This document shows positions 1 through 6,771 of a DNA stretch of 22,987 nucleotides, in pieces. The notes under the pieces are model-generated. The model was not told the DNA's origin and did no database searches. It was given only the letters and a program-made list of their open reading frames with translations. Each line of letters starts with the position of its first letter. The first letter of the stretch is position 1. This DNA is from a virus, in the IMG/VR virus record IMGVR_UViG_3300025127_000297, positions 1-22,987 of that record, one strand, 5' to 3'. A program made the translations under genes and the position numbers.

Positions 1-141
1 GACGCCGTTGACGCGTTCAAAGCCGTCGGCCTGCTTGGAGCCGAACTTGGCTTCAGCCTTTGCCACCAGTTTCTCAGCGTCCTTCAACATCTGGTCAAGG
101 TCAGGTGCGTGTTGTCCGGGGTTCACCTTCATCGGCTTCAT
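1..141 (-). CDS. N-terminal 47 codons of a protein running off the left edge
   Basis: ATG 141 has a clear GGAGG nine bases upstream and overlaps the preceding stop as ATGA. The frame is open to position 1. It reads MKPMKVNPGQHAPDLDQMLK, then a helical DAEKLVAKAEAKFGSKQ stretch. Too short to assign; its place after the portal makes a scaffold, protease or capsid-related gene possible. Confidence 0.75.
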   Translation of the reverse strand, partial: MKPMKVNPGQHAPDLDQMLKDAEKLVAKAEAKFGSKQADGFERVNGV

Positions 142-482
142 TGGTCAATCCTCCTTCCTTCAACTTGGGCGGCGGTGTTTGCCATCGCGTGGATGTCGTC
201 CCACGACATATCGTGCCATGCCTCGTTTGACTCAGGCATAGCCATGCCTGCATCGTCGATAGCAGCAGCAGCCTTGCTGATGACCGATTCTCGGTCACCG
301 CGGAGCGGGTCGCCCCAAACGTCGTCGTTTGCGGGGGTGATAGCGCGCACAAAACCTGCACGCTTCAGGAGCATCTCGGGGGTGTCGAATGACTTGCGCA
401 TCGCAGTCAACTCAGCATCCATCGACTCCATCTTGCTGATGAGGGCCTTCATCAGAAGCATAGCGTCGGTGTCGTCAGCCAA
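138..482 (-). CDS. Unknown small acidic protein, 114 aa
   Basis: Start is probably TTG 482, with AGGTG six bases upstream; an ATG seven codons in is the alternative. Met/Asp/Ala-rich and helical at the N-terminus (LLMKALISKMESMDAELTAM), then PANDDVWGDPLRGDRESVIS and an acidic Trp-containing end (EAWHDMSWDDIHAMANTAAQ). The stop overlaps the next start (ATGA). No family recognised. Confidence 0.7.
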   Translation of the reverse strand: MADDTDAMLLMKALISKMESMDAELTAMRKSFDTPEMLLKRAGFVRAITPANDDVWGDPLRGDRESVISKAAAAIDDAGMAMPESNEAWHDMSWDDIHAMANTAAQVEGRRIDQ

Positions 483-485
483 GCC

Positions 486-827
486 TCACACCTGTCCCTG
501 CTTCTTGAAATGAGCACCAATGCGGTCAGGGCCGATGTAGCCCATTGGGCGCTCGCCCTTGGCGATGACGCCTTGCGTGCTGTTGAATTGCATGACCGGA
601 ACGCCACCGGCGAACATGTCGTTGGGTCCGACAGGTCGAGGTCCCTCGCTTTGGGACTTGTAGATAGCACCGACGTCGTCAGCGAGGAAATCGCTCGTTC
701 GTTGGATGCTACGGAGGAATTGTTCGGCGGAGATGAGGTCGTTGTTCGCGAGTGCAACTTTGAACTCAGACATCGCACTTTCCAACTTGCGAACCATCGG
801 GTCCATCTTGTTCAGCAGGTCGCTCAT
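486..827 (-). CDS. Unknown small protein, 113 aa
   Basis: ATG 827 with GTGGTGA upstream. The N-terminal half is a charged amphipathic helix pair (MDPMVRKLESAMSEFKVALA, LRSIQRTSDFLADDVG). The C-terminal half is Gly/Pro-rich and turns into GYIGPDRIGAHFKKQGQV. No cysteines or catalytic motif, no family recognised. It follows the portal by 42 bp and the next gene's TTG start is three bases after its stop. Position suggests a head-completion or scaffold-type part, which is inference. Confidence 0.75.
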   Translation of the reverse strand: MSDLLNKMDPMVRKLESAMSEFKVALANNDLISAEQFLRSIQRTSDFLADDVGAIYKSQSEGPRPVGPNDMFAGGVPVMQFNSTQGVIAKGERPMGYIGPDRIGAHFKKQGQV

Positions 828-869
828 GTTGGTTCACCACGCAGAGGTCATGTTTAGTCCTGTCGCCCG

Positions 870-2702
870 TCAGAATCCGCTCTCTTTCTGTTTAGACGTG
901 GGGTCCTTCGCTGCCTGAACGCTGTCGAGCGCTTGCTCAAGCGGTGTTTTCTCAGCCCCTCGTTGATTCTTCTTCGGCGATGGAGCGCCGGATTGATGAG
1001 TTTCAGAACTGATGGGGGCGGGGCCGCGGTCACGCTCCCCTTCACTTTCGCCCAATCCAATCGCTTTCTCCATCATCATGATTTGGCCTCCACCCGGAGG
1101 GGGCGCTCCACCGGGAGGCGAAGCCCCTGCCCCCGGCATCATAGCGCCCCCACCCATTTGTTGTGGAGGAATGCCGCCCCCCGGCGGCATGGGTGGAGCA
1201 CCGCCCGGAGGCATACCGGGCGGCATACCGCCCGCGCCTCCGGCGCCTTGTTGCTGTTGTTGCATCGCCATCTCCTGTGGGTCCGGCTTCTTGTAGACGA
1301 AGCGGATGTCCCGCCCCGCGTCTTCGGTGAGTTCAGGTTGGAAGCCGAGCGCCTGCATACGTTGCGCGATGTTGACTTCCTGCTCGTCTCGGCGGAGACG
1401 AGTGATTTCGTCCTCTTCCTCGTTAGGGTAGAGGGTGAGCGACCAATCGCTGACGCCCATTTGGTCGAGCATGCGCGGGAACAATTCACGCGAGTAGAGT
1501 TTCTGCCCTGACTCGACAGCACGGTTGGTGACGAGAATCTGCATACCCTCGTTGTTCAAACCGCCAGACTTTCCGGCGTCCATCATGAAGACGTTAGACA
1601 CACCGTAGAAAGCAGCGATGCGCATCCTAATTTCGTCACGGACCTGCGCATATTGCATCTCGTCGAGGCTGTCCATGAAGCGCACAAACTCAACCTTGCC
1701 GCGCCCCGAGGCAGACTCAACGCCAACCTTTGGAATGTAGTGGGGGTCACGCTCCATCTTCTCTTCAGCGCCCTTCCAAAAGGACGCGGTAGACTGAATG
1801 TTGTCTGTGGTGATGGCGAGAACGCCACGAGGGATGCGGCGCTTCTGATATGCGAGGTAGATGTAATTGTCCATCGCGGTCAACGATTGCGCCTGCCTCC
1901 ACATACTCGCTACAGGTGAGCGACCGTAGAGTTTGGACGGGTTGAACTTCGACATGTGCAGCACTTCACCTTCAAGGTAATACTGCGTCTTCCCGCTGCC
2001 TGCGGTGTTGATGTAGTGCACGTCCTGCAGGGGCAAACTGCAAATTTCGCACTTGGAATAGTCGCCGTTGTGCGGGTAGGTTTTGTCGCGGTGAACAGGG
2101 CACAGCAAATAACGACCGCCGCGCTTCCCTGCTTTGTCGGCCACGATGCGCATGAAGGTGGGGTCGCCACGCACCAATTCCTTGATGCGGTAGAATTGAA
2201 TTTCCCCGCTGTCGGGGTCGATGAAATACTCCTTGATGAGCAGCAGGAAGGCGTCGTCAACGATGTCGAGGTCCCACTCGACCTCCTTCATCACTTCCAA
2301 GAAGGATTGGTCCATGCTGTTGCGCTGCTTGAGCAGCCATCGAGGATACAGGATTTGGTCAGCGTCAGGTGACTCGAAGTCTTCGTTGCCGCAAATGCGG
2401 CACTCGGACACGGTGTCGTGCTGATATTCCTCCTCGCAGTTGGTGCACTTCTTGTGGAACTTCTTCTCCCAGTAGTAGCCGCGCCTGAAAATCTCTTGGC
2501 ACAGCGTGTTGATGGTGGTGCGGAGGATGATGGACTCCTGCACGGTAGCGTAGAGGGCGGGGATGGAGACACCCTGAACGAGCACCGGCTCTTGGATACC
2601 CGTCTTCCAAAGCGGCATCTGTGGTTCAGGCGTCGTGCGACGGCTGAACGGACGCGTCAATGAAGACAGAAATCGCCCCACGATGCCTTGTTCCTCAGCC
2701 AT
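870..2702 (-). CDS. Portal protein with two zinc-ribbon insertions, 610 aa
   Basis: The portal is the dodecameric ring through which terminase pumps DNA and to which the neck attaches. Recognised from the body around 245-300 (EVLHMSKFNPSKLYGRSPVA, then MWRQAQSLTAMDNYIYLAYQ) and 340-410 (RDEIRMRIAAFYGVSNVFM, ILVTNRAVESGQ), which follow the portal helical-stem pattern. Two four-ligand clusters interrupt the N-terminal half: C86/C89/C101/C104 and C201/H204/C218/C221. From about 473 the C-terminus is Gln, then Gly/Pro/Met-rich, with PPGG repeats, and looks disordered. Start is ATG 2702, after GGAGG; a GTG one codon earlier is possible. TGATG overlaps the stop of the LAGLIDADG gene. Confidence 0.92.
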   Translation of the reverse strand: MAEEQGIVGRFLSSLTRPFSRRTTPEPQMPLWKTGIQEPVLVQGVSIPALYATVQESIILRTTINTLCQEIFRRGYYWEKKFHKKCTNCEEEYQHDTVSECRICGNEDFESPDADQILYPRWLLKQRNSMDQSFLEVMKEVEWDLDIVDDAFLLLIKEYFIDPDSGEIQFYRIKELVRGDPTFMRIVADKAGKRGGRYLLCPVHRDKTYPHNGDYSKCEICSLPLQDVHYINTAGSGKTQYYLEGEVLHMSKFNPSKLYGRSPVASMWRQAQSLTAMDNYIYLAYQKRRIPRGVLAITTDNIQSTASFWKGAEEKMERDPHYIPKVGVESASGRGKVEFVRFMDSLDEMQYAQVRDEIRMRIAAFYGVSNVFMMDAGKSGGLNNEGMQILVTNRAVESGQKLYSRELFPRMLDQMGVSDWSLTLYPNEEEDEITRLRRDEQEVNIAQRMQALGFQPELTEDAGRDIRFVYKKPDPQEMAMQQQQQGAGGAGGMPPGMPPGGAPPMPPGGGIPPQQMGGGAMMPGAGASPPGGAPPPGGGQIMMMEKAIGLGESEGERDRGPAPISSETHQSGAPSPKKNQRGAEKTPLEQALDSVQAAKDPTSKQKESGF

Positions 2703-4078
2703 CACATGTCCTCCACAAGTCGGTAGGCGTCGTCGACAAGACGAAGGGTTTCACCATCGCGACTGAACATCGCATGCACTTGCGCTTCTTGAAGGTTCCA
2801 TTCCTTGAGGAGTTCTTCCTTCTTGTCGGGAACGTCCCGCCAGTTCAACCACTTGACCATCTTGTAGAGGTCATCGCGACGGGACTTCACGAGGTCGCTT
2901 TTGCGCCCTCGCAAGTCAAGAAGTTCCAAAATAGCGCCTGCTTGCCCCTTCTTCATTCGTAGATGAGGCATAACGCCCTTCATGAGTTTCCGCAGGTCGT
3001 CGGCACCGTAGAACTGCAACCTATGCTGAGTTCGCTTGCTGTTCTTGTGAATCTTCAAGTCGCTTTGCAGCACGCCGCATCCGAGAGATTTGTGCAACTG
3101 CTCACAATGCAACTTTCCGCGTTCACCGGTGGCGATGAATCCTGCGCGTGGCTCAAGCCGCTTCGTGATGGTGATGTATCCGTCAGCATCAAGGAAGCCT
3201 GCAGCGTAAGCCCATACGTCCTTGAAGATGATGTTGTCGTTGCGGATGATGCCCCAATTGCTACCCACTTTTTCGATGTCGTATTCGGTGCCGTGCATCT
3301 TGAGCAACGCGCTTAATCTCTGCGTCGAGAGATGCTTTGAGGAATCCATGCGTTGCAGGATTTCACTCGACGGTAGAGGCCCCCCGTCCTCCAAAATGTG
3401 CGTTGCGCGCGTCAGCCAATCCGCCTGAGCCTTGTTGATGCTATCGACAGAATGCAGCGCGCTCCTCCATTCCTTCTTAGCGGACTTACGGGTCTGTTGC
3501 GCGTCTATCCACAATTCTCTCTGCTCTTCATCGAAGTCGCCATCGAGAGCGAGCAACTTGGAAATGACGTCGTTGGCTCGTTCCCATTGGGTGCAGGCTC
3601 GACGAAGTGCAAACTCACGCACCTGCCCGTGCTTTCTGAGGGCTTGAAGGTCGCGGTCGGATAAACCGAAATTGCGAATGGTGTGTTCATGCTTTCCAAT
3701 CCATTCGAGTGACGAAAGCGTCGCCGTCACCTCTTCGCGCTTCGCGATACGGATAGCATCAATGGCGTGGTCGATGGCTTCCTTCATGTCCTTATGGTCA
3801 CGGCGAGCCATCCTGAGGTCTTTGACCAACTCTTCAGCCCCTCGGCCAAACATGGAATGAAACCATCCGCCGTCAGGCATAGAGCGCTTGAGTTGCTGTG
3901 CGACTTGTTGAGCCATCTCACGCTTCTTTTTCTCCTCCTCTATTTCGTTGGGGCGAGGTGGAGTTGGGTTTGCGTTCGCAGTCCCCTCCCCTCCTTGGGC
4001 GGGCTGAGGGGCGTCACCGAATGTGGCCCCGCGGATGCTTGTCTTGAACAAGAAGTCCAAGTCGGACACGTCAATCAT
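2702..4078 (-). CDS. LAGLIDADG-domain protein with coiled-coil N-terminal region, 458 aa
   Basis: ATG 4078 is preferred because GGGGGGAG lies just upstream; the frame could start up to 45 codons earlier at GTG 4213, but that stretch looks unlike a protein and has no ribosome site. Order of parts: Pro/Gly/Asn linker, a helical charged region, a winged-helix-like stretch just before the endonuclease part (SSEILQRMDSSKHLSTQRLS), then a LAGLIDADG motif AAGFLDADG (292-300) followed by YITITKR, a beta-rich part and a C-terminal helical tail. One LAGLIDADG motif implies dimerisation if it is a nuclease. No intein splice residues are seen. It could be a homing endonuclease joined to a resident structural gene, or a domesticated DNA-binding protein. 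TGATG couples it to the portal. Confidence 0.85.
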   Translation of the reverse strand: MIDVSDLDFLFKTSIRGATFGDAPQPAQGGEGTANANPTPPRPNEIEEEKKKREMAQQVAQQLKRSMPDGGWFHSMFGRGAEELVKDLRMARRDHKDMKEAIDHAIDAIRIAKREEVTATLSSLEWIGKHEHTIRNFGLSDRDLQALRKHGQVREFALRRACTQWERANDVISKLLALDGDFDEEQRELWIDAQQTRKSAKKEWRSALHSVDSINKAQADWLTRATHILEDGGPLPSSEILQRMDSSKHLSTQRLSALLKMHGTEYDIEKVGSNWGIIRNDNIIFKDVWAYAAGFLDADGYITITKRLEPRAGFIATGERGKLHCEQLHKSLGCGVLQSDLKIHKNSKRTQHRLQFYGADDLRKLMKGVMPHLRMKKGQAGAILELLDLRGRKSDLVKSRRDDLYKMVKWLNWRDVPDKKEELLKEWNLQEAQVHAMFSRDGETLRLVDDAYRLVEDM

Positions 4079-4219
4079 GCTCTCCCCCCATCGGTAGAGG
4101 TGAGCCATGCTCGACCCAACATTGGTCGCAGAACGAGAACGGTGCTTGCTTGCGACCGAAAAACTCGGGGTCGAAGCAACAGGACAACCAACGCCATCCC
4201 ATCGCTGAGCCACCCACCA

Positions 4220-4636
4220 TCAGCAATTCCACCTACGAAGTGCAGCACCCTTTGGGGTAAGTTTGCCCTTCTTGCTTGTTGGACCCTTGACTCCGCTCAT
4301 GCGCGCGCAGAAGGACTTTCTCCGCTTGGCCTTCTTGGAGCCTGCCTTGAGTTTGCTTGGTTTGGTGGTCACAGGGGGTTTGAGGTTCGCTCCCTCCTTG
4401 CGCTTCGCCGCAGCGCGTCCCTTTGCGTTTAGTCCCCCCTTGCGGTGATGCTTGTTCGGGTTATAGCCGTGGAACGGCTTGGATTTCTTTTTCGCTTTCA
4501 GCACAGAAGTCGCGATGTCGAACGGCGAGCAGCACGAACAGAATGCAACTTCTTTCGCAATCTCGTCGTCCGACATGGTCGCCAATTCTTCAGCCGTGAT
4601 TGGCTCGTCGTGGTAGATGTATTCGTAGTCCGTCAT
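4220..4636 (-). CDS. Basic protein with KSFCARMSGVKGP motif (DUF6321-like), 138 aa
   Basis: ATG 4636 follows the previous gene's stop by one base. An acidic N-terminus (EELATMSDDEIAKE) and a CSCC cluster (C33, C35, C36) precede a long Lys/Arg-rich part: GGLNAKGRAAAKRKEGANLK, then KAKRRKSFCARMSGVKGP and a terminal ALRRWNC. The second half matches a small protein type common in marine tailed phages and giant viruses (DUF6321-like, from memory). Probably binds DNA in the particle; not proven. Between this stop and the next gene's ATG (4078) lie about 140 bp that could only extend that gene. Confidence 0.8.
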   Translation of the reverse strand: MTDYEYIYHDEPITAEELATMSDDEIAKEVAFCSCCSPFDIATSVLKAKKKSKPFHGYNPNKHHRKGGLNAKGRAAAKRKEGANLKPPVTTKPSKLKAGSKKAKRRKSFCARMSGVKGPTSKKGKLTPKGAALRRWNC

Positions 4637-4637
4637 C

Positions 4638-4937
4638 TCATGCCCCCTTCAGAACAAGCCACCATTCATCGCTCTTCACAATGGTGGGCTTACCGCCCAC
4701 TCCTTGTTTCTTCGCCCTCTTGCGCTTGGTGGCTGCGCGCTTCTGCCCCTCACTCATGGAGCCTGAGGTCTTGGGCGTCTTGCTGCTGACCTTGACGGAC
4801 GGGCGACACTTCGGATAGCCCTTGCTGCCCTTCTTGGCCTTTGAACGTCCACAGGGCGGGTGCTTCCCGTCTTTGTCCTTTCTCGACACATCGACCCACT
4901 TCTCCTTGAACCAACGATTGAGATTCTTTTCGACCAT
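4638..4937 (-). CDS. Basic small protein with WVDVSRKDKDGKHPPCG motif (DUF5872-like), 99 aa
   Basis: ATG 4937 lies four bases after the preceding stop with GGGAAGTGAG upstream. The N-terminal RWFKEKWVDVSRKDKDGKHP (8-27), C29 and YPKCRPSVK (41-49, C44) match a conserved small protein found in marine phages and nucleocytoplasmic large DNA viruses (DUF5872-like, from memory). Its second half, QKRAATKRKRAKKQGVGGKP, is strongly basic. A nucleic-acid-binding virion or packaging role is plausible. Its stop is one base from the next ATG. Confidence 0.8.
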   Translation of the reverse strand: MVEKNLNRWFKEKWVDVSRKDKDGKHPPCGRSKAKKGSKGYPKCRPSVKVSSKTPKTSGSMSEGQKRAATKRKRAKKQGVGGKPTIVKSDEWWLVLKGA

Positions 4938-4941
4938 GCGC

Positions 4942-5145
4942 TCACTTCCCGGCCCATGCGTCACATGTGTGGTCTGCGCGGCAGTTGAAATCATACCACT
5001 TGCAGTAGCCCGTTTCAGGGTCTTCTGTGGCCTCGTCGTCCCACGCTTTGCAGTTGCCGCAGCGCTTTGGACCTGTGGCTTTGCGATAGTTCGGCGCGTC
5101 CTTCTTGGCTTTCAAGAAGTCCCACGCGAGGTCGAGGTCAATCAC
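4942..5145 (-). CDS. Small five-cysteine protein (CxxC...C...C...C), 67 aa
   Basis: GTG 5145 overlaps the upstream stop (GTGA) and has GGAGGGAAG ahead of it. A much longer upstream extension in this frame only mirrors the overlapping gene and is rejected. The N-terminal helix (DLAWDFLKAKKDAPNY) is followed by C29-x2-C32, C48, C55 and C61 in the contexts KRCGNCKAWDD, GYCKWYDFNC and HTCDAW. Small proteins of the form CxNCxxw...GyCxxydf...vCdaW are frequent in marine phages and may bind a metal or iron-sulfur centre. Function unknown. Confidence 0.75.
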   Translation of the reverse strand: MIDLDLAWDFLKAKKDAPNYRKATGPKRCGNCKAWDDEATEDPETGYCKWYDFNCRADHTCDAWAGK

Positions 5146-5336
5146 TTCTTCTTCCCTCCCTTCTTCTTGCCGCGGAACTTGCCCCGGCAATACTGAACAG
5201 CCCAACCGTTGGCGTAGGCTGACGGGTAGACCTTGAATTTCCGCTTCGCAGCGGCCTTCCCTGCCGGACACAACTTCTTCTCAAGGTAATCGAATGCTTC
5301 GTCGGTGCCGGTGCAGAACTCACAACAGTCGCTCAT
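5142..5336 (-). CDS. Small Cys/Lys-rich protein with VYPSAYANGWAVQYC motif, 64 aa
   Basis: ATG 5336 is chosen over a TTG seven codons upstream because GGGGGTTTT precedes it. Cysteines are C4, C5, C8, C23 and C50. The core K-VYPSAYANGWAVQYC (35-50) resembles a motif that recurs in tiny basic proteins of marine tailed phages and large eukaryotic DNA viruses (DUF5872-like, from memory). The C-terminus is almost pure Lys/Gly (FRGKKKGGKKK). DNA binding inside the virion is a reasonable guess. The stop overlaps the next start as GTGA. Confidence 0.75.
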   Translation of the reverse strand: MSDCCEFCTGTDEAFDYLEKKLCPAGKAAAKRKFKVYPSAYANGWAVQYCRGKFRGKKKGGKKK

Positions 5337-5366
5337 ATCAAAACCCCCAATGGTCAAACGGATACG

Positions 5367-6767
5367 TCAATCCAACAACCCCGCCATAATTTCGTCCAAG
5401 TCGACGATGCGCTCTCGGAACTCGGTCGTGGCCCAATGAGCCAAAGCAAGGGCGATGGCGAAGTCATCATGTCGCCCGATGCTGTCGAGTCGTCCCTTCT
5501 TGCTCATACCGAACATCAGCAACTCACGCTCAAGTTCAGCCACCAAGGTTCGGGAGCGCTCGTCGCCCCAAGGCAAACGAATCTGCTCCTTCTCAAAGCG
5601 CAACACCAAACCCATGAGCAGCGACTCACGACGTTGGCGGGTTGAAATGAAGGTCTTGATGGGCAAGTCTGTATCGGCGCGCAACTCTGTCGCGAACACG
5701 CGCTGAAAGTTGTTGGCCTCCAACTCGATAACGTCCGGCGAGAATTTGGCGTTGAGACGCTGAATCTCCATGATTTGAGTGCGGAAGTCCATGTTCTTCC
5801 TGCGTAGCGCGTGCACGAGTTCCAGTAACTCAGGATTGGTCGAAGGGCGCCGGAGGACCACCATGACGGTGTAGTCGGCAGAACGGTCGGAAGAGATAGC
5901 GGGGTCCCACCCGATGAAATACTGGTCGTCAGGGTCACCCACCTCCCGCTCAATCAACGTCAGCGTCGAATCTTTGGACGCCTGCAGGATGGTTGAGGGG
6001 AACAGACTGCTCACGTCGTCCATCGGTTCACACAGGTATTCGCGCGCAAAGGCAACCGCAGGCATGTCTGCTCGCCGAGCGTCGAGGGATTCCAAATCCC
6101 ATCGCTCAGGCCAGAGAGCGGTCCCCGACGAGTCGATAGCAGGGTAGGTTTCGACAAGGTAGCCTTCACGACTCTCCAACTCGGTGTAGAGGTCAGTCGG
6201 CGTGAAGGGGGTGCCGACAATCATCAGTTTCGACGTGTGGTGCAACGTCGGCACAAGCACTTCGTAGAACCAAGAAGCAACACGCGCGAGTTCTGTATCC
6301 GTGGTCCCCCACAGAATGTCGTCGCATAGAATGAGGTCAGGGTGGATACCACGAATGGCGCCACCCACGGACTTCGCGCTGATGTTGGAACCGTTGCTGA
6401 ACCCGAAGAAGGTCTTGGACCACGAGTCCGCCTTCTTCATTTTGGCGAGGAAAGGCACGCTGTCGATGAGGTCGTTGAGGGTGCGCATGTGGTGCACCGA
6501 CTGATGCAGACTGTGACTGATGAGCACCGCCTTTGATTTCGGAGTGAACGCCGTCTTCCAAAGCATGTAGCCGAGGAAAAGCGTTGACTTACCGTGGTCA
6601 CGCGCGGCTTTGACGCAGTAGCGCTTGTGAGTCTCCAAATTGTCGAACCACTTGCCGTGATGCGTTGAGAGTTGGAACCCGAGAATCTCCTCAAAGAAGA
6701 ACTTGAAGTCGCGCTTCGCTACTTCAAAGTCAATCTCCTCAAGGGCCTCAAGGGACAGTTCTTGCAC
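5367..6767 (-). CDS. terL: Large terminase subunit (DNA-packaging ATPase/nuclease), 466 aa
   Basis: The protein pumps viral DNA into procapsids through the portal and cuts concatemers. ATPase motifs: a Walker A variant RDHGKST (56-62), Walker B LILCDD (145-150) and the coupling motif VGTPF (184-188). RNase H-like nuclease: D288 in GWDPA, E348/E350 in IELEANN and D434/D435 in HDDFAIALA, the three acidic positions expected. Length is typical of the family. The start is GTG 6767, preceded by AGGTGA, which also carries the preceding gene's TGA stop. An ATG three bases further upstream is out of frame. The portal lies 2.7 kb downstream in the same operon, separated by small basic genes and a LAGLIDADG gene. 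Confidence 0.97.
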   Translation of the reverse strand: MQELSLEALEEIDFEVAKRDFKFFFEEILGFQLSTHHGKWFDNLETHKRYCVKAARDHGKSTLFLGYMLWKTAFTPKSKAVLISHSLHQSVHHMRTLNDLIDSVPFLAKMKKADSWSKTFFGFSNGSNISAKSVGGAIRGIHPDLILCDDILWGTTDTELARVASWFYEVLVPTLHHTSKLMIVGTPFTPTDLYTELESREGYLVETYPAIDSSGTALWPERWDLESLDARRADMPAVAFAREYLCEPMDDVSSLFPSTILQASKDSTLTLIEREVGDPDDQYFIGWDPAISSDRSADYTVMVVLRRPSTNPELLELVHALRRKNMDFRTQIMEIQRLNAKFSPDVIELEANNFQRVFATELRADTDLPIKTFISTRQRRESLLMGLVLRFEKEQIRLPWGDERSRTLVAELERELLMFGMSKKGRLDSIGRHDDFAIALALAHWATTEFRERIVDLDEIMAGLLD

Positions 6768-6771
6768 ACCA

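Noticed and set aside
1556-1590. Walker-like AGKSGG in the portal
   Set aside because: It lacks the GxxxxGK[ST] spacing and lies in the portal helical body, so it is chance.
2702-4213. LAGLIDADG part interpreted as an intein
   Set aside because: No N-terminal Cys/Ser block or C-terminal His-Asn splice junction is visible, and the flanks do not form a recognisable host protein.
4079-4213. Upstream extension of the LAGLIDADG gene to GTG 4213
   Set aside because: The extra 45 residues are Ser/Arg-rich with no ribosome site, whereas ATG 4078 has GGGGGGAG ahead of it.
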